Assembly: GCF_024172085.1 (NCBI RefSeq)
Contig: NZ_JAMZDZ010000001.1
Location: 3,534,001-3,598,000, forward strand
Origin: Hamadaea flava
GTDB taxonomy: Bacteria > Actinomycetota > Actinomycetes > Mycobacteriales > Micromonosporaceae
DNA length: 64,000 bases
Reading direction: 5' to 3'
Shown: in pieces, positions 20,303 to 28,160 of the stretch
Layout of the letters: each line of letters starts with the position of its first letter
Position numbering within the stretch: position 1 is the first letter of the stretch
The notes under the pieces: generated by a model
What the model was told of the DNA's origin: nothing
Databases searched by the model: none
Seen by the model: only the letters and a program-made list of their open reading frames with translations
Made by a program: the position numbers and the translations under genes

Positions 20303-20357
20303 AGTGATCTTGGCGAGTTTCGGCTGCTATGGCGACATTTTCTCGCCTAGATCAACT
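20303..20357. repeat. Palindrome A2 (dispersed element)
   Basis: This is a copy of A1: its left arm reads AGTGATCTTGGCGAG (one base shorter), its right arm CTCGCCTAGATCAACT is identical, and the centre GGCTGCTATGGCGACA is a decayed form of the A1 centre. It lies 86 bases after the lhr stop. Confidence 0.92.
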
Positions 20358-20452
20358 TATCCTCATGGTGTCCGCTACCCCCTACGGGCGAGCAGCCGGA
20401 CCGTCGGGCAGCAGACCGTGCGAGGCAGCCTTCTCTGGCATAGTCCTCGGGC

Positions 20453-21598
20453 ATGAGCGCCCCCACGGCAGTCACCGAGACGACCCCGAAGGCCGGGCCG
20501 CGCGACAACTACGTGGACTTCCTCCGGGCGGCCAGCCTGATCGTCGTGGTGCTGTGGCATTGGGCCTTCACCATTCTGACCTGGGAGTCGAACGGTCCTC
20601 AGGCCGGCCCGCACGCGACCAGCCCACTCGGGTTCACGCACGGTTTCTGGCTGGCCACCTGGCTGTTCCAGGTCATGCCGTTGTTCTTCTACGTCGGCGG
20701 GTACGTCCATCTCCGTTCCTGGGAACGGGCGCGGCTCAGTGGCGTACAAATTGGAGATTTTGTTCTCCGGCGCATCCGCAAGCTGGCCGTGCCGGCCGTG
20801 GTGGTGATGCTGGTCTGGATCGCGGTGGGCTCGGCCATCGGCGGGTATTTCAAGCTGGAGGGGATCGGCCGCGCGGTCCGGCTCATCATCAGTCCGCTGT
20901 GGTTTCTCGCGATCTACCTGATGCTGATCGTGCTGCTGCCGGTGTCGCTCTGGCTGCACCGCCGCTATGGCAGCCTCGTGCTGGTCTGGCTGGGCGGCGC
21001 GGCGATGATGATTGACGTCGTCCGATTCAACTATCACCTCGAGGCGGCGGGCTGGGCCAACATGATGCTCGTCTGGGGCCTCGCCCACCAGGCGGGATTC
21101 TTCTACCAGAAGGTGGTCGACGCGCCGCGGCGCGCGGACTGGACGCTGCTCTGGGCCGGCCTGTTCGGGCTGGTCGGACTCGTCGGCTCCGGCCTCTACC
21201 CGGGCTCGATGGTCGGCGTGCCGGGCGAGCGCTTCTCCAACATGGCCCCGCCGACCTTCGTCATCGTCGCCCTGCTGCTGTTCCAGATCGGCGTGGTGGA
21301 GCTGCTCCGGCCCACCATGCAGCGCGTCCTGCTCCGGCCACGATGGGGCAAGGCGAACGACCTCATCAACCGCTTCTCACTGCCGCTCTATCTGGTCCAC
21401 ACCACCGGGCTCGCGATATTCCTTTTCCTCGCTTGGTTGCTGTTCGGTTACGAGTTCACGGACCGCACCGACGACCTCACCATCGATCTCCAATGGTGGC
21501 TGACCAGGCCACTCGCCGTCGTGGGCCCGCTGATCTGCACGCTTCCGGTGATCGTCCTCTTCAGCAGGATAGGGGTACGCCGAGAGCAGGGCGAGTGA
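20453..21598 (+). CDS. Membrane acyltransferase (acyltransferase 3 family)
   Basis: This is an integral membrane protein of 381 residues and about ten helices. The first helix has NYVDFLRAASLIVVVLWHW, the motif that carries the family's conserved Arg and His. Members O-acylate sugars, peptidoglycan or small molecules at the membrane. No sugar-pathway genes lie nearby, so the substrate is unknown. ATG at 20453 is well placed. The next gene starts 30 bases later and may be co-transcribed. Confidence 0.85.
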   Translation: MSAPTAVTETTPKAGPRDNYVDFLRAASLIVVVLWHWAFTILTWESNGPQAGPHATSPLGFTHGFWLATWLFQVMPLFFYVGGYVHLRSWERARLSGVQIGDFVLRRIRKLAVPAVVVMLVWIAVGSAIGGYFKLEGIGRAVRLIISPLWFLAIYLMLIVLLPVSLWLHRRYGSLVLVWLGGAAMMIDVVRFNYHLEAAGWANMMLVWGLAHQAGFFYQKVVDAPRRADWTLLWAGLFGLVGLVGSGLYPGSMVGVPGERFSNMAPPTFVIVALLLFQIGVVELLRPTMQRVLLRPRWGKANDLINRFSLPLYLVHTTGLAIFLFLAWLLFGYEFTDRTDDLTIDLQWWLTRPLAVVGPLICTLPVIVLFSRIGVRREQGE

Positions 21599-21628
21599 CG
21601 GAACGCGGTCGCACGGTAACTTCGAGAC

Positions 21629-22414
21629 ATGCCCGGTTATGACTGGATCTCGCTGACGACCGACTACGGCCTTTCCGACGGTTTCGTCGCCGCCTGCCAC
21701 GGTGTCCTCGCCCGGACCTCCCCGGCCGCCCGCGTCATCGACATCTCCCACCTCGTACCGCCGGGTGACGTGGCCCGGGGCGCCGCCGTCCTCGCCCAGA
21801 CGGTCACGCACCTGCCCCGCGCCGTCCACGTCGCCGTCGTCGATCCCGGCGTCGGCACCGAACGCCGGCCCATCGCCCTCATCACGCCCGGCGGGATCCT
21901 CGTCGGACCGGACAACGGACTGCTGCTCTGGGCCGCGCGCGAACTCGGCGGGATCGTCGGCGGCGTACACCTGACGAACGAGAAGTGGTTCGCCGGACGA
22001 GTCTCGCGTACGTTCCACGGCCGAGACGTCTTCGCCCCGGTCGCCGGGCGGATCGCCGCAGGCGCCTCACTGATGGACGCCGGACCCGAAATCGACCCGG
22101 CGAGCCTCACCATCCTCCCCGACCCGGTGGTCGCGATCGGCGACGGCTGGCTGGAATCCGAAGTACTCACGATCGACCGATTCGGCAACGTACAGCTCGC
22201 CGCCGACGGGTCGCTGCTGGCCGGGCTGCCCGGCCAGATCGTGGTCGGCGGCTGCCGGGCGATCAACGGCGCGACCTTCGCCGACGCGCCCCAAGGCGGA
22301 ATGGTCGTGTTCCCCGACTCCGCCGAACGACTCGCGGTCGCGGTGAACGGCGGCCGGGCGGCAGTGGTCCTAGGAGTCACGGCCGGCGACGTCCTCCGCA
22401 TCACCACCGACTAG
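21629..22414 (+). CDS. SAM hydroxide adenosyltransferase (DUF62 family)
   Basis: The enzyme splits S-adenosylmethionine with water or hydroxide to give adenosine and methionine. The Asp-Arg-His set of the hydrolytic subfamily is present: Asp72 and Arg79 in VVDPGVGTERR and His130 in FHGRD. N-terminal TTDYG and PDNG are also conserved. The 261-residue length is normal. The fluorinase and chlorinase of actinomycetes belong to the same fold but lack this triad, so halide chemistry is not expected. Confidence 0.9.
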   Translation: MPGYDWISLTTDYGLSDGFVAACHGVLARTSPAARVIDISHLVPPGDVARGAAVLAQTVTHLPRAVHVAVVDPGVGTERRPIALITPGGILVGPDNGLLLWAARELGGIVGGVHLTNEKWFAGRVSRTFHGRDVFAPVAGRIAAGASLMDAGPEIDPASLTILPDPVVAIGDGWLESEVLTIDRFGNVQLAADGSLLAGLPGQIVVGGCRAINGATFADAPQGGMVVFPDSAERLAVAVNGGRAAVVLGVTAGDVLRITTD

Positions 22415-22474
22415 CTCTCGCTCGCCCCTTGCCGCCGCTCGCCCGCTCGCCCGCCCGCTCCGCCGCCCTGACCC

Positions 22475-22668
22475 CGCGATCATGAACTTTCGGTCTTGAT
22501 CAACCGGCGTGTCGTGTCCGGCCGACCTTGATCGTTCCCTCAAGTCAATGATCATTTCGCGTTGGCGTCGACCACGGGCGCGCGAAGTTGATCAGGGGAC
22601 TGGGGAGTTGATCAGGGAGCCTGGGACGCGACACGCCGACCGATCAAGACCGAAAGTTCATGATCGCG
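22475..22668. repeat. Palindrome B2, long inverted repeat
   Basis: Perfect 27-bp arms lie at 22475-22501 and 22642-22668 (core ATCATGAACTTTCGGTCTTG). After four unmatched bases the pairing resumes for nine more (GGCGTGTCG / CGACACGCC). The 114-base interior holds further GTTGATCAGG words. It fills most of the gap between two convergent genes, and nothing else coding is seen in that 359-base gap. Its right half is copied at 28022-28090. Confidence 0.95.
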
Positions 22669-22773
22669 CGGAAAGGCAGGGGGCCAGCGAGGTGGCCGAG
22701 GAAGGGGCGGAGTAGCGAAACGGCGCGCCGGCCACGAGGGGCGGGCGCGCCGTTCGGCGTGCGAAAACGCAGA

Positions 22774-23241
22774 TCAGCCGGCGGTGCGCTCGAGCGTACG
22801 CCCGGGGCGCCGGTTGCGGGTCGCCATAAGAGTCGTCCGCAGCGGCGAATCGTGGCGTACGGTCACCGAAACCTGGCCGTCCGTGATCTTGGTATCCGGC
22901 GTCGTGACCTTGCGCGTACCCGGGATGACCTTGCGAGCCGAGCCCGCCGCGGCAGCCGCGGCCACCGGGGTCTCGACAGCACGGCCGGTCTCCAGGCCTT
23001 CGAGCTGTTCGGCGAGGGCGAGCGTGTCGCTCACCTCGCGAAGTACCTCGGACAGCTGTGCGCCCAGGGCATCGCAGATCGACGAGAGTAACTCCGACGA
23101 CGCTTCCTTCTGGCCACGCTCAATCTCCGAGAGATAGCCGAGGCTGACGTTGGCGGCGGTGGAGACCTCTCGTAGGGTCCTGTGCTGGCGCTGGCGGCGC
23201 CCGCGCAGTGCATCGCCGATGACGCGTCGCAACAGCACCAT
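22774..23241 (-). CDS. clgR: ClgR, XRE-family regulator of Clp protease genes
   Basis: The 155-residue protein begins [19 protein letters not shown] and has a helix-turn-helix at about residues 20-55 ([27 protein letters not shown]), which is the characteristic ClgR sequence. In Streptomyces, Corynebacterium and Mycobacterium ClgR activates clpP, clpC and other stress genes and is itself degraded by Clp. The C-terminal third is alanine-rich, with [16 protein letters not shown] near the end. AGGGGG precedes the ATG at 23241. Its place after pgsA and cinA is the usual one. Confidence 0.9.
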   Translation of the reverse strand: MVLLRRVIGDALRGRRQRQHRTLREVSTAANVSLGYLSEIERGQKEASSELLSSICDALGAQLSEVLREVSDTLALAEQLEGLETGRAVETPVAAAAAAGSARKVIPGTRKVTTPDTKITDGQVSVTVRHDSPLRTTLMATRNRRPGRTLERTAG

Positions 23242-23313
23242 GACACACCCCCTAGCGGATCTATCCGGCAGATAGTGCTTGCCGCCGGTTGTCACCGACG
23301 GCTGATAACGACC

Positions 23314-23799
23314 CTACCCCTTGTCGAGACCCTCAGCCAGCAGCGCGAGCGCCGCTGAGACAGCCTGTGCCCGGATCGTGGCACGATCGCCGTCGAACCG
23401 CAGTCCCCGAACCTCGCGGTGGCCCTCCGGGCCGGCCACGCCGACGAAGACTGTTCCGACGCTCACACCGTCCTGCGGATCGGGACCGGCCACCCCCGTG
23501 GTACCCACTCCCCAGTCGGCGCCGCAGGTCACGGCGGCTCCACGGGCGAGCTGGGCGGCCACCTCGGGGTCCACCGGCCCGTTCGCGGCCAGCAGATCGG
23601 CGTCGACGCCGGCCAGCTTGGCCTTGAGGTCCGTCGCATACACGACGAGACCGCCACGGAACGTGCGAGAGACTCCAGGAACCTCGACCAAGGTCGCGGC
23701 GAGCAGGCCGCCTGTCAGCGACTCGGCCACTGCGATCGTCTGGCCGCGCTTGATCAAAACGTCGACCACCTCGCGCACATTCCCCGGTTCGGCGCTCAT
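23314..23799 (-). CDS. cinA: CinA C-terminal domain protein (NMN amidohydrolase type)
   Basis: The 161-residue protein has the CinA C-domain motifs IAVAESLTGGLLAATLVEVPG, VVYATDLK and GTTGVAGPDPQDG. Isolated domains of this kind (PncC) deamidate nicotinamide mononucleotide in the salvage of NAD breakdown products. The N-terminal molybdopterin-like domain of full CinA is absent, as is usual here. The ATG overlaps the nat stop (ATGA). The actual activity is inferred from family members. Confidence 0.88.
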   Translation of the reverse strand: MSAEPGNVREVVDVLIKRGQTIAVAESLTGGLLAATLVEVPGVSRTFRGGLVVYATDLKAKLAGVDADLLAANGPVDPEVAAQLARGAAVTCGADWGVGTTGVAGPDPQDGVSVGTVFVGVAGPEGHREVRGLRFDGDRATIRAQAVSAALALLAEGLDKG

Positions 23800-24638
23800 G
23801 GAACCTCCGACGTCTGACTCGCCAACCAGGCCTCGTGATCAGCGAGAACTTTCGCCCACAGCGTATTCGGGTTGATTGCGTCCAAACGAATGCCAAACCG
23901 GGCAACTTCCGCGAGCCACTCGGCCTGTCCAGACACCTCGCGTACGCTCTTGCCCCCGGCCGCGTGCCGGATCACCTGACACCCGCGCAGAATGTCCACG
24001 CCCTCGGCATCGCGTCGCTGGATCGTCAGAACCCGGGTGAAGCCCGATTCCGGCGACGTCGACAGGTACGCGTGATTGGCGGCGAACGTCTGCACGCCGT
24101 CGGCGACGGGGCCGAAGTCCATCCCGGCGAACGAAGCGTCTGCGGCATGGGCGAAGTGCCAGCCGCCTTCGACGACCTTCGACGGTTCCAGGGCGTACTC
24201 GAACGGGCCCTGGCGGTAGATCCCGGGACGCACCGGCAACGGTTCGTAGAGGGCGTCGCCGAGCCCGGCGTCGACGAACCACACGCCGTCAGGGCACTCC
24301 GGCGAGGGGAGCCCGGAGACGGTCAGCGCCAGATGGTTGCCCGTCGCCCCGACCGGCTCCGGGGCAGTGTGCACTCCGCCGACATGCCAGGTCACGGCGT
24401 ACCCGAGCTGGGTGAGCAGGGTCGCGAAGGCACCGTTGAGCTGGTAGCAGTAGCCGCCACGGCCACGGGTCATCCAGCCGAGCGACTCGGCCGGATCGAT
24501 CCCCGGCGGCTGCCCGCGATAGATCTCGATGTTCTCGTACGGAACCCGCTCCACATGGGCGCGATGCAAGGCGAACAGGTCGGCGACGCTCGGCTCGGTC
24601 GGGCGTACGCCCAGCCGGTCCAGATAGGCCTCGAACAT
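23796..24638 (-). CDS. nat: Arylamine N-acetyltransferase
   Basis: This is an acetyl-CoA-dependent enzyme that acetylates arylamines and hydrazines. The catalytic triad is visible as Cys64 (RGGYCYQLNG), His102 (GNHLALTV) and Asp123 (FVDAGLGD). The length of 280 residues is typical. It sits between pgsA and cinA, where most relatives have no gene, so it may be an insertion into the pgsA-cinA-clgR order. It is coupled to cinA by a four-base overlap. Confidence 0.93.
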   Translation of the reverse strand: MFEAYLDRLGVRPTEPSVADLFALHRAHVERVPYENIEIYRGQPPGIDPAESLGWMTRGRGGYCYQLNGAFATLLTQLGYAVTWHVGGVHTAPEPVGATGNHLALTVSGLPSPECPDGVWFVDAGLGDALYEPLPVRPGIYRQGPFEYALEPSKVVEGGWHFAHAADASFAGMDFGPVADGVQTFAANHAYLSTSPESGFTRVLTIQRRDAEGVDILRGCQVIRHAAGGKSVREVSGQAEWLAEVARFGIRLDAINPNTLWAKVLADHEAWLASQTSEVP

Positions 24639-24657
24639 CGGATCTCCCCTCGCGGGG

Positions 24658-25239
24658 TCAGACCCGTTTCGCCGCCCGCATCCGCAACGCGGTCACGGCG
24701 TAATCGACCCCCGTGACGACGGTAACGATCAAGGCCGCTCCCATCAACCACGGTCCCACCCCGCTCAACGGTGCGGGGAACGGCCACAGGTACCAGGTGA
24801 TGGCGGCGATCTGCAGAACCGTCTTCAGCTTGCCGCCCCGGCTGGCGGCGATGACGCCGTAGCGGATGACCCAGAACCGCAGCGCGGTCACGCCCCATTC
24901 GCGTACCAGGATGAGCAACGTGACCCACCACGGGAGCACGCCGTAGGCCGAGAGCAGGACCAGCGCGGATCCGGTCAGGGCCTTGTCCGCGATCGGATCG
25001 GCGACCTTGCCGAACGAGGTGATCAGGCCGAACCGGCGGGCGATCCAGCCATCGACGAAATCGGTGAGCGACGCGACGCCGAAGGTGATCGCGGCCGCGA
25101 TCCGCCAGCTGGAGTCGGTCATCTCCGACACGATCGTCAGGGCGACGAAGACCGGGACCAGCACGATGCGCAGCGCGGTCAGCACGTTGGCCGCGTTGAG
25201 GACCGGAACCTTCCGCACTCGCTCCTGCACAGCCGACAC
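24658..25239 (-). CDS. pgsA: CDP-alcohol phosphatidyltransferase (PgsA type)
   Basis: The membrane enzyme joins a CDP-diacylglycerol to an alcohol, probably glycerol 3-phosphate, for phosphatidylglycerol synthesis. The complete metal motif is present: Asp60, Asp63, Gly64, Ala67, Arg68, Gly77, Asp81 and Asp85 (DFVDGWIARRF...GKVADPIAD). The 193 residues form about six helices. GTG at 25239 begins one base after the rimO stop. Order rimO-pgsA-cinA-clgR is conserved in Actinomycetes. Confidence 0.92.
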   Translation of the reverse strand: MSAVQERVRKVPVLNAANVLTALRIVLVPVFVALTIVSEMTDSSWRIAAAITFGVASLTDFVDGWIARRFGLITSFGKVADPIADKALTGSALVLLSAYGVLPWWVTLLILVREWGVTALRFWVIRYGVIAASRGGKLKTVLQIAAITWYLWPFPAPLSGVGPWLMGAALIVTVVTGVDYAVTALRMRAAKRV

Positions 25240-25240
25240 G

Positions 25241-26719
25241 TTAGTGGCCCCGAGAGCTCGGCGTCCGGCGCGCGTCGATCATCGCCACCGGCGTGGCGAC
25301 CAGGTCGACGCCGTCAGCGGAGACCACACGGGCCTGGACCAGGTCGCCGGGCTGAAGCGCGGCCAGATCGACGCCGTCGTCGCCGCTGACCAGGGTGGTC
25401 GAACCGTCGACCTCGGGAGCCTGATGCTCGGCGCGGCCCTCGATCTCGTCGTCGCCGACCGAGTCGATCAGCACCTCGACGAGAGTGCCGACGCGCTCCT
25501 CGGCCCGCTGGGCGCACAGTTCCTCGGCCAGCGAGAGGATCTTGTCGTAACGCCGCTGGACGGTCCGCGGCGTGACCTTGCGGTCGAATCCGGCCGCCTC
25601 GGTGCCGTCCTCGTCGGAGTAGTCGAAGACACCGATCGCGTCCAGCCGCGCCTCGGTCAGGAAGCGCTCCAGTTCACGTACGTCAGCCGGGGTCTCCCCC
25701 GGGAAGCCCACGATGAAGTTGGAGCGCGCGCCCGCGTGCGGAGCCAGTGCGCGAGCCGACGCGAGCAGCTCCAGGAACCGGTCGGTCGAGCCGAACCGCC
25801 GCATCCGCCGCAGCACCGGCTCCGAGGAGTGCTGGAACGACAGATCGAAGTACGCCGCCACGCCCGGCGTCGTCGCGATCGTCTCCACCAGGCCCGGCCG
25901 AGTCTCGGCGGGTTGCAGGTAGCTGGCCCGGACCCGGACGATCCCGTCGATCGCGGCCAGCTGCGGCAGCAGCTTCTCCAGCGCGCGGGGATCGCCGAGA
26001 TCCTTGCCGTAGGACGTCGAGTTCTCGCTGACCAGGACCAGTTCGCGGACGCCCGTCCCGGCCAGCCACTCCGCCTCGGCGAGCAGCTCGTCCGGCGTAC
26101 GCGAGACGAACGCCCCGCGGAAGGCCGGGATGGCGCAGAAGGAGCACCGGCGGTCGCAGCCGCTGGCGAGTTTGAGGGAGGCGACCGGCATGCTGTCGAG
26201 CCGGTGGCGCAACACCGGCCGCAGGTGGGCCGGAGTCGCCGCGTCGACGGTGGTCGCCGCGTGGCCAGGGATGATCACGTCGGCCGACCGTCGCTTCACC
26301 GGCGTCACCGGCAGCAGTTCGCGCCGGTCGCGCGGGGTATGCGCGGTGAGCTGCTCGCCGTGCCGGACTTTGTCCAGGACGGCGGCGATGCTCGGGTAGT
26401 CGTCGAAGCCGAGCACGGCGTCGGCCTCGGGCAGGCTCTCGGCCAGCTCCTTGCCGTAGCGCTCGGCCATGCAGCCGGCCGCGACGACCTTGGCGCCGGT
26501 CTGCGCCGCGGCGAGCAGGGTGTCGATCGAGTCTCGCTTCGCCTTCTCCACGAAGCCGCAGGTGTTGACGAGCACCACGTCGGCACCCTCACCGTCGGTC
26601 GTCACCTGCCAGCCGTCGTTGGCCAGCCGGGCGGCGAGCTCCTCGGAGTCGACCTCGTTACGGGCGCAGCCCAACGTGAGCAGGGCCACACGGGGCTGGG
26701 AAGTGGTGGAAGGCGGCAC
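25241..26719 (-). CDS. rimO: RimO, ribosomal protein S12 methylthiotransferase
   Basis: This radical-SAM enzyme methylthiolates the conserved aspartate of ribosomal protein S12. The N-terminal cluster cysteines are Cys18 ([11 protein letters not shown]), Cys54 and Cys83. The radical-SAM cysteines are Cys188, Cys192 and Cys195 ([12 protein letters not shown]). A C-terminal TRAM domain follows at about 400-480. The [10 protein letters not shown] sequence separates RimO from MiaB. GTG at 26719 is used. Residues 125-160 form an extra loop typical of actinobacterial RimO. Confidence 0.94.
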   Translation of the reverse strand: MPPSTTSQPRVALLTLGCARNEVDSEELAARLANDGWQVTTDGEGADVVLVNTCGFVEKAKRDSIDTLLAAAQTGAKVVAAGCMAERYGKELAESLPEADAVLGFDDYPSIAAVLDKVRHGEQLTAHTPRDRRELLPVTPVKRRSADVIIPGHAATTVDAATPAHLRPVLRHRLDSMPVASLKLASGCDRRCSFCAIPAFRGAFVSRTPDELLAEAEWLAGTGVRELVLVSENSTSYGKDLGDPRALEKLLPQLAAIDGIVRVRASYLQPAETRPGLVETIATTPGVAAYFDLSFQHSSEPVLRRMRRFGSTDRFLELLASARALAPHAGARSNFIVGFPGETPADVRELERFLTEARLDAIGVFDYSDEDGTEAAGFDRKVTPRTVQRRYDKILSLAEELCAQRAEERVGTLVEVLIDSVGDDEIEGRAEHQAPEVDGSTTLVSGDDGVDLAALQPGDLVQARVVSADGVDLVATPVAMIDARRTPSSRGH

Positions 26720-26773
26720 CCGACAAGACTACCGGGGACCTGCGACACACCCCGTTCTCGTGTCCGCATAGTT

Positions 26774-26832
26774 GCAGATCACGGTTACGCAGGCGATCTT
26801 GGGCACGTTTGGCATGCGTAACCGTGATCTGC
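26774..26832. repeat. Palindrome C1 (dispersed element)
   Basis: Perfect 18-bp arms start GCAGATCACGGTTACGCA. The 23-base interior holds GGCGATCTTGGGCACG. It ends three bases before the stop codon of the LtrA-family gene (as read on the plus strand), so on the minus strand it is that gene's first downstream sequence. Similar elements are at 39733 and 51810. Confidence 0.93.
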
Positions 26833-26835
26833 CGG

Positions 26836-27948
26836 CTATCGGGACTGGGCGGCCCGTCGCTCGGCCAGGAGCAGCGCCGCGACCACCACGACGAGCGCGG
26901 CCAGCTGGGCGACGGCGTTCAGCCACAGTCCCAGCGGCACGGTCAGGAGCGCACCGATTCCGGCGAAGAACCGGAACCAGGGCGTACCGATCCGCAGGAT
27001 GCGCCGGAAGAGCGCGTCACCCAGCAGGAAGACGGCCACGCCCCCGCTCAGCACGAGCGCCTGCGCCACCGAGATGTGGTCGGTGGCGTGCCCGATCGCT
27101 TTCTTCACCCCGGCCGCCAGCCCGATGACGCCCAGCAGCAGCGGCACGTGCGCCCAGCCGAAGGCGTGCAGCGCGGCCCGGCCGCGCCGGGCGACCGGCG
27201 TACGGTCCAGCGCCTCCTCCGCCGCGGAGTCGTCCCCGCCGAAGTAGACCCACCACAACAGGAACGACAACACCAGTCCGAGGAACGCGACGAAGATCAG
27301 GGTCGCCGTCAGCTCCAGGCCGCCGGCGCCGACGCCGATGGCGACGATCGACTCGCCCAGCGCGATGATCACGATGAGCCCGTGCCGCTCGACGAAATGC
27401 GCCGAACTGATGTTCCACTCCGTCAGCCGGTGCAGGTACGGAGACGCGGTCATCACCAGCGCGGCCGCGATCCAGAGCACAGCCCGCCACGGGTCGGGCA
27501 CGAACCCGCCCACCAGCACGAGCGAGGCGCTGACCAGGTTCAGCGGGGCGAGCAGGCGCATCGCCGCCGGGGCGACCCGCAACAGCAGTCCGCTGTGGAT
27601 CGCGTTGACGAGGAAGTAGCCGACGCCGAAGGCCCAGCCGGCCGCGCCGAACGCGTCCGGCAGCGCCAGCGCGATCAGCAGGAAACCCGCCATCCCGAGC
27701 AGGAGGAGCCCCCGGCGTACCGGGTCGGTGGGGGCGGCGGTGTTCGTCATCCAGGCGAACCCGTCGTACATCCACCAAATGATCAACAGCAGCAGGAGCA
27801 CCTGGAGGGTGGTGCCGACGGTGAGATCGTGTGCCAGCACGGCGGTGAGCTGGGTGATGGTGAAGACGAAGACGAGGTCGAAGAAGAGTTCCAGGGTGGA
27901 GACGCGGACGACCGATTCACGGCCGGCCGGTACCTCAGGTGCTGTCAC
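26836..27948 (-). CDS. LtrA-family membrane protein
   Basis: The protein has 370 residues and about ten hydrophobic helices. It opens with VRVSTLELFFDLVFVFTITQLT, the hallmark of the bacterial low-temperature-requirement protein A family. A second mark is SSAHFVERHGLIVIIALGES in the middle. The function of the family is not established. The start at GTG 27948 gives a conserved beginning. Longer readings from 28014 or 28053 would run into repeat B3 and were rejected. It probably ends at palindrome C1. Confidence 0.85.
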   Translation of the reverse strand: MTAPEVPAGRESVVRVSTLELFFDLVFVFTITQLTAVLAHDLTVGTTLQVLLLLLIIWWMYDGFAWMTNTAAPTDPVRRGLLLLGMAGFLLIALALPDAFGAAGWAFGVGYFLVNAIHSGLLLRVAPAAMRLLAPLNLVSASLVLVGGFVPDPWRAVLWIAAALVMTASPYLHRLTEWNISSAHFVERHGLIVIIALGESIVAIGVGAGGLELTATLIFVAFLGLVLSFLLWWVYFGGDDSAAEEALDRTPVARRGRAALHAFGWAHVPLLLGVIGLAAGVKKAIGHATDHISVAQALVLSGGVAVFLLGDALFRRILRIGTPWFRFFAGIGALLTVPLGLWLNAVAQLAALVVVVAALLLAERRAAQSR

Positions 27949-28021
27949 GGCGTCACGGTAACCGGTCGGTGACACGGGGGCGATCAGGTTTGCGCCGGCC
28001 GCCAAGTCGATCATTGACTCC

Positions 28022-28090
28022 GGGAGTTGATCAGCCCGCTCGGGACACGACACGCCGGTTGATCACGACCGTTAGTTCATGATCGCGCAG
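28022..28090. repeat. Palindrome-derived element B3 (half copy of B2)
   Basis: This segment copies the right half of B2 in the same direction: GGGAGTTGATCAG, then GGGACACGACACGCCG, then AGTTCATGATCGCGC are shared, with scattered substitutions. It lacks the matching left arm. It lies between ftsK and the LtrA gene. Confidence 0.9.
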
Positions 28091-28152
28091 ATAACCCCCG
28101 GGAATGATCGCGCAGATAACCCCCGGGAATGATCGCGCAGATAACCCCGGGA
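28079..28152. repeat. Tandem 25-bp repeat, three copies
   Basis: Three units of ATGATCGCGCAGATAACCCC plus CGGGA follow one another, the third one base short. The first unit is the end of element B3, so the array seems to have grown from the tip of that element. It ends eight bases before the ftsK stop codon. Confidence 0.95.
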
Positions 28153-28160
28153 GGGGGGCG

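Noticed and set aside
21629-22414. Fluorinase or chlorinase (SalL-like) activity
   Set aside because: The Asp72-Arg79-His130 set of the hydrolytic subfamily is intact, so halide use is unlikely.
23288-23309. Imperfect inverted repeat GTTGTCACC / GGCTGATAAC upstream of clgR
   Set aside because: Arms match at only seven of ten positions and do not resemble the published ClgR site as I know it. Kept as unproven.
24983-26821. Long open frame of about 600 codons on the plus strand opposite rimO and pgsA
   Set aside because: Its product is Arg/Asp/Gly-rich with no domain, and it mirrors the GC-biased codons of the genuine minus-strand genes. Similar antisense frames opposite ftsK (28104-30644) and infB (57561-60248) were rejected for the same reason.
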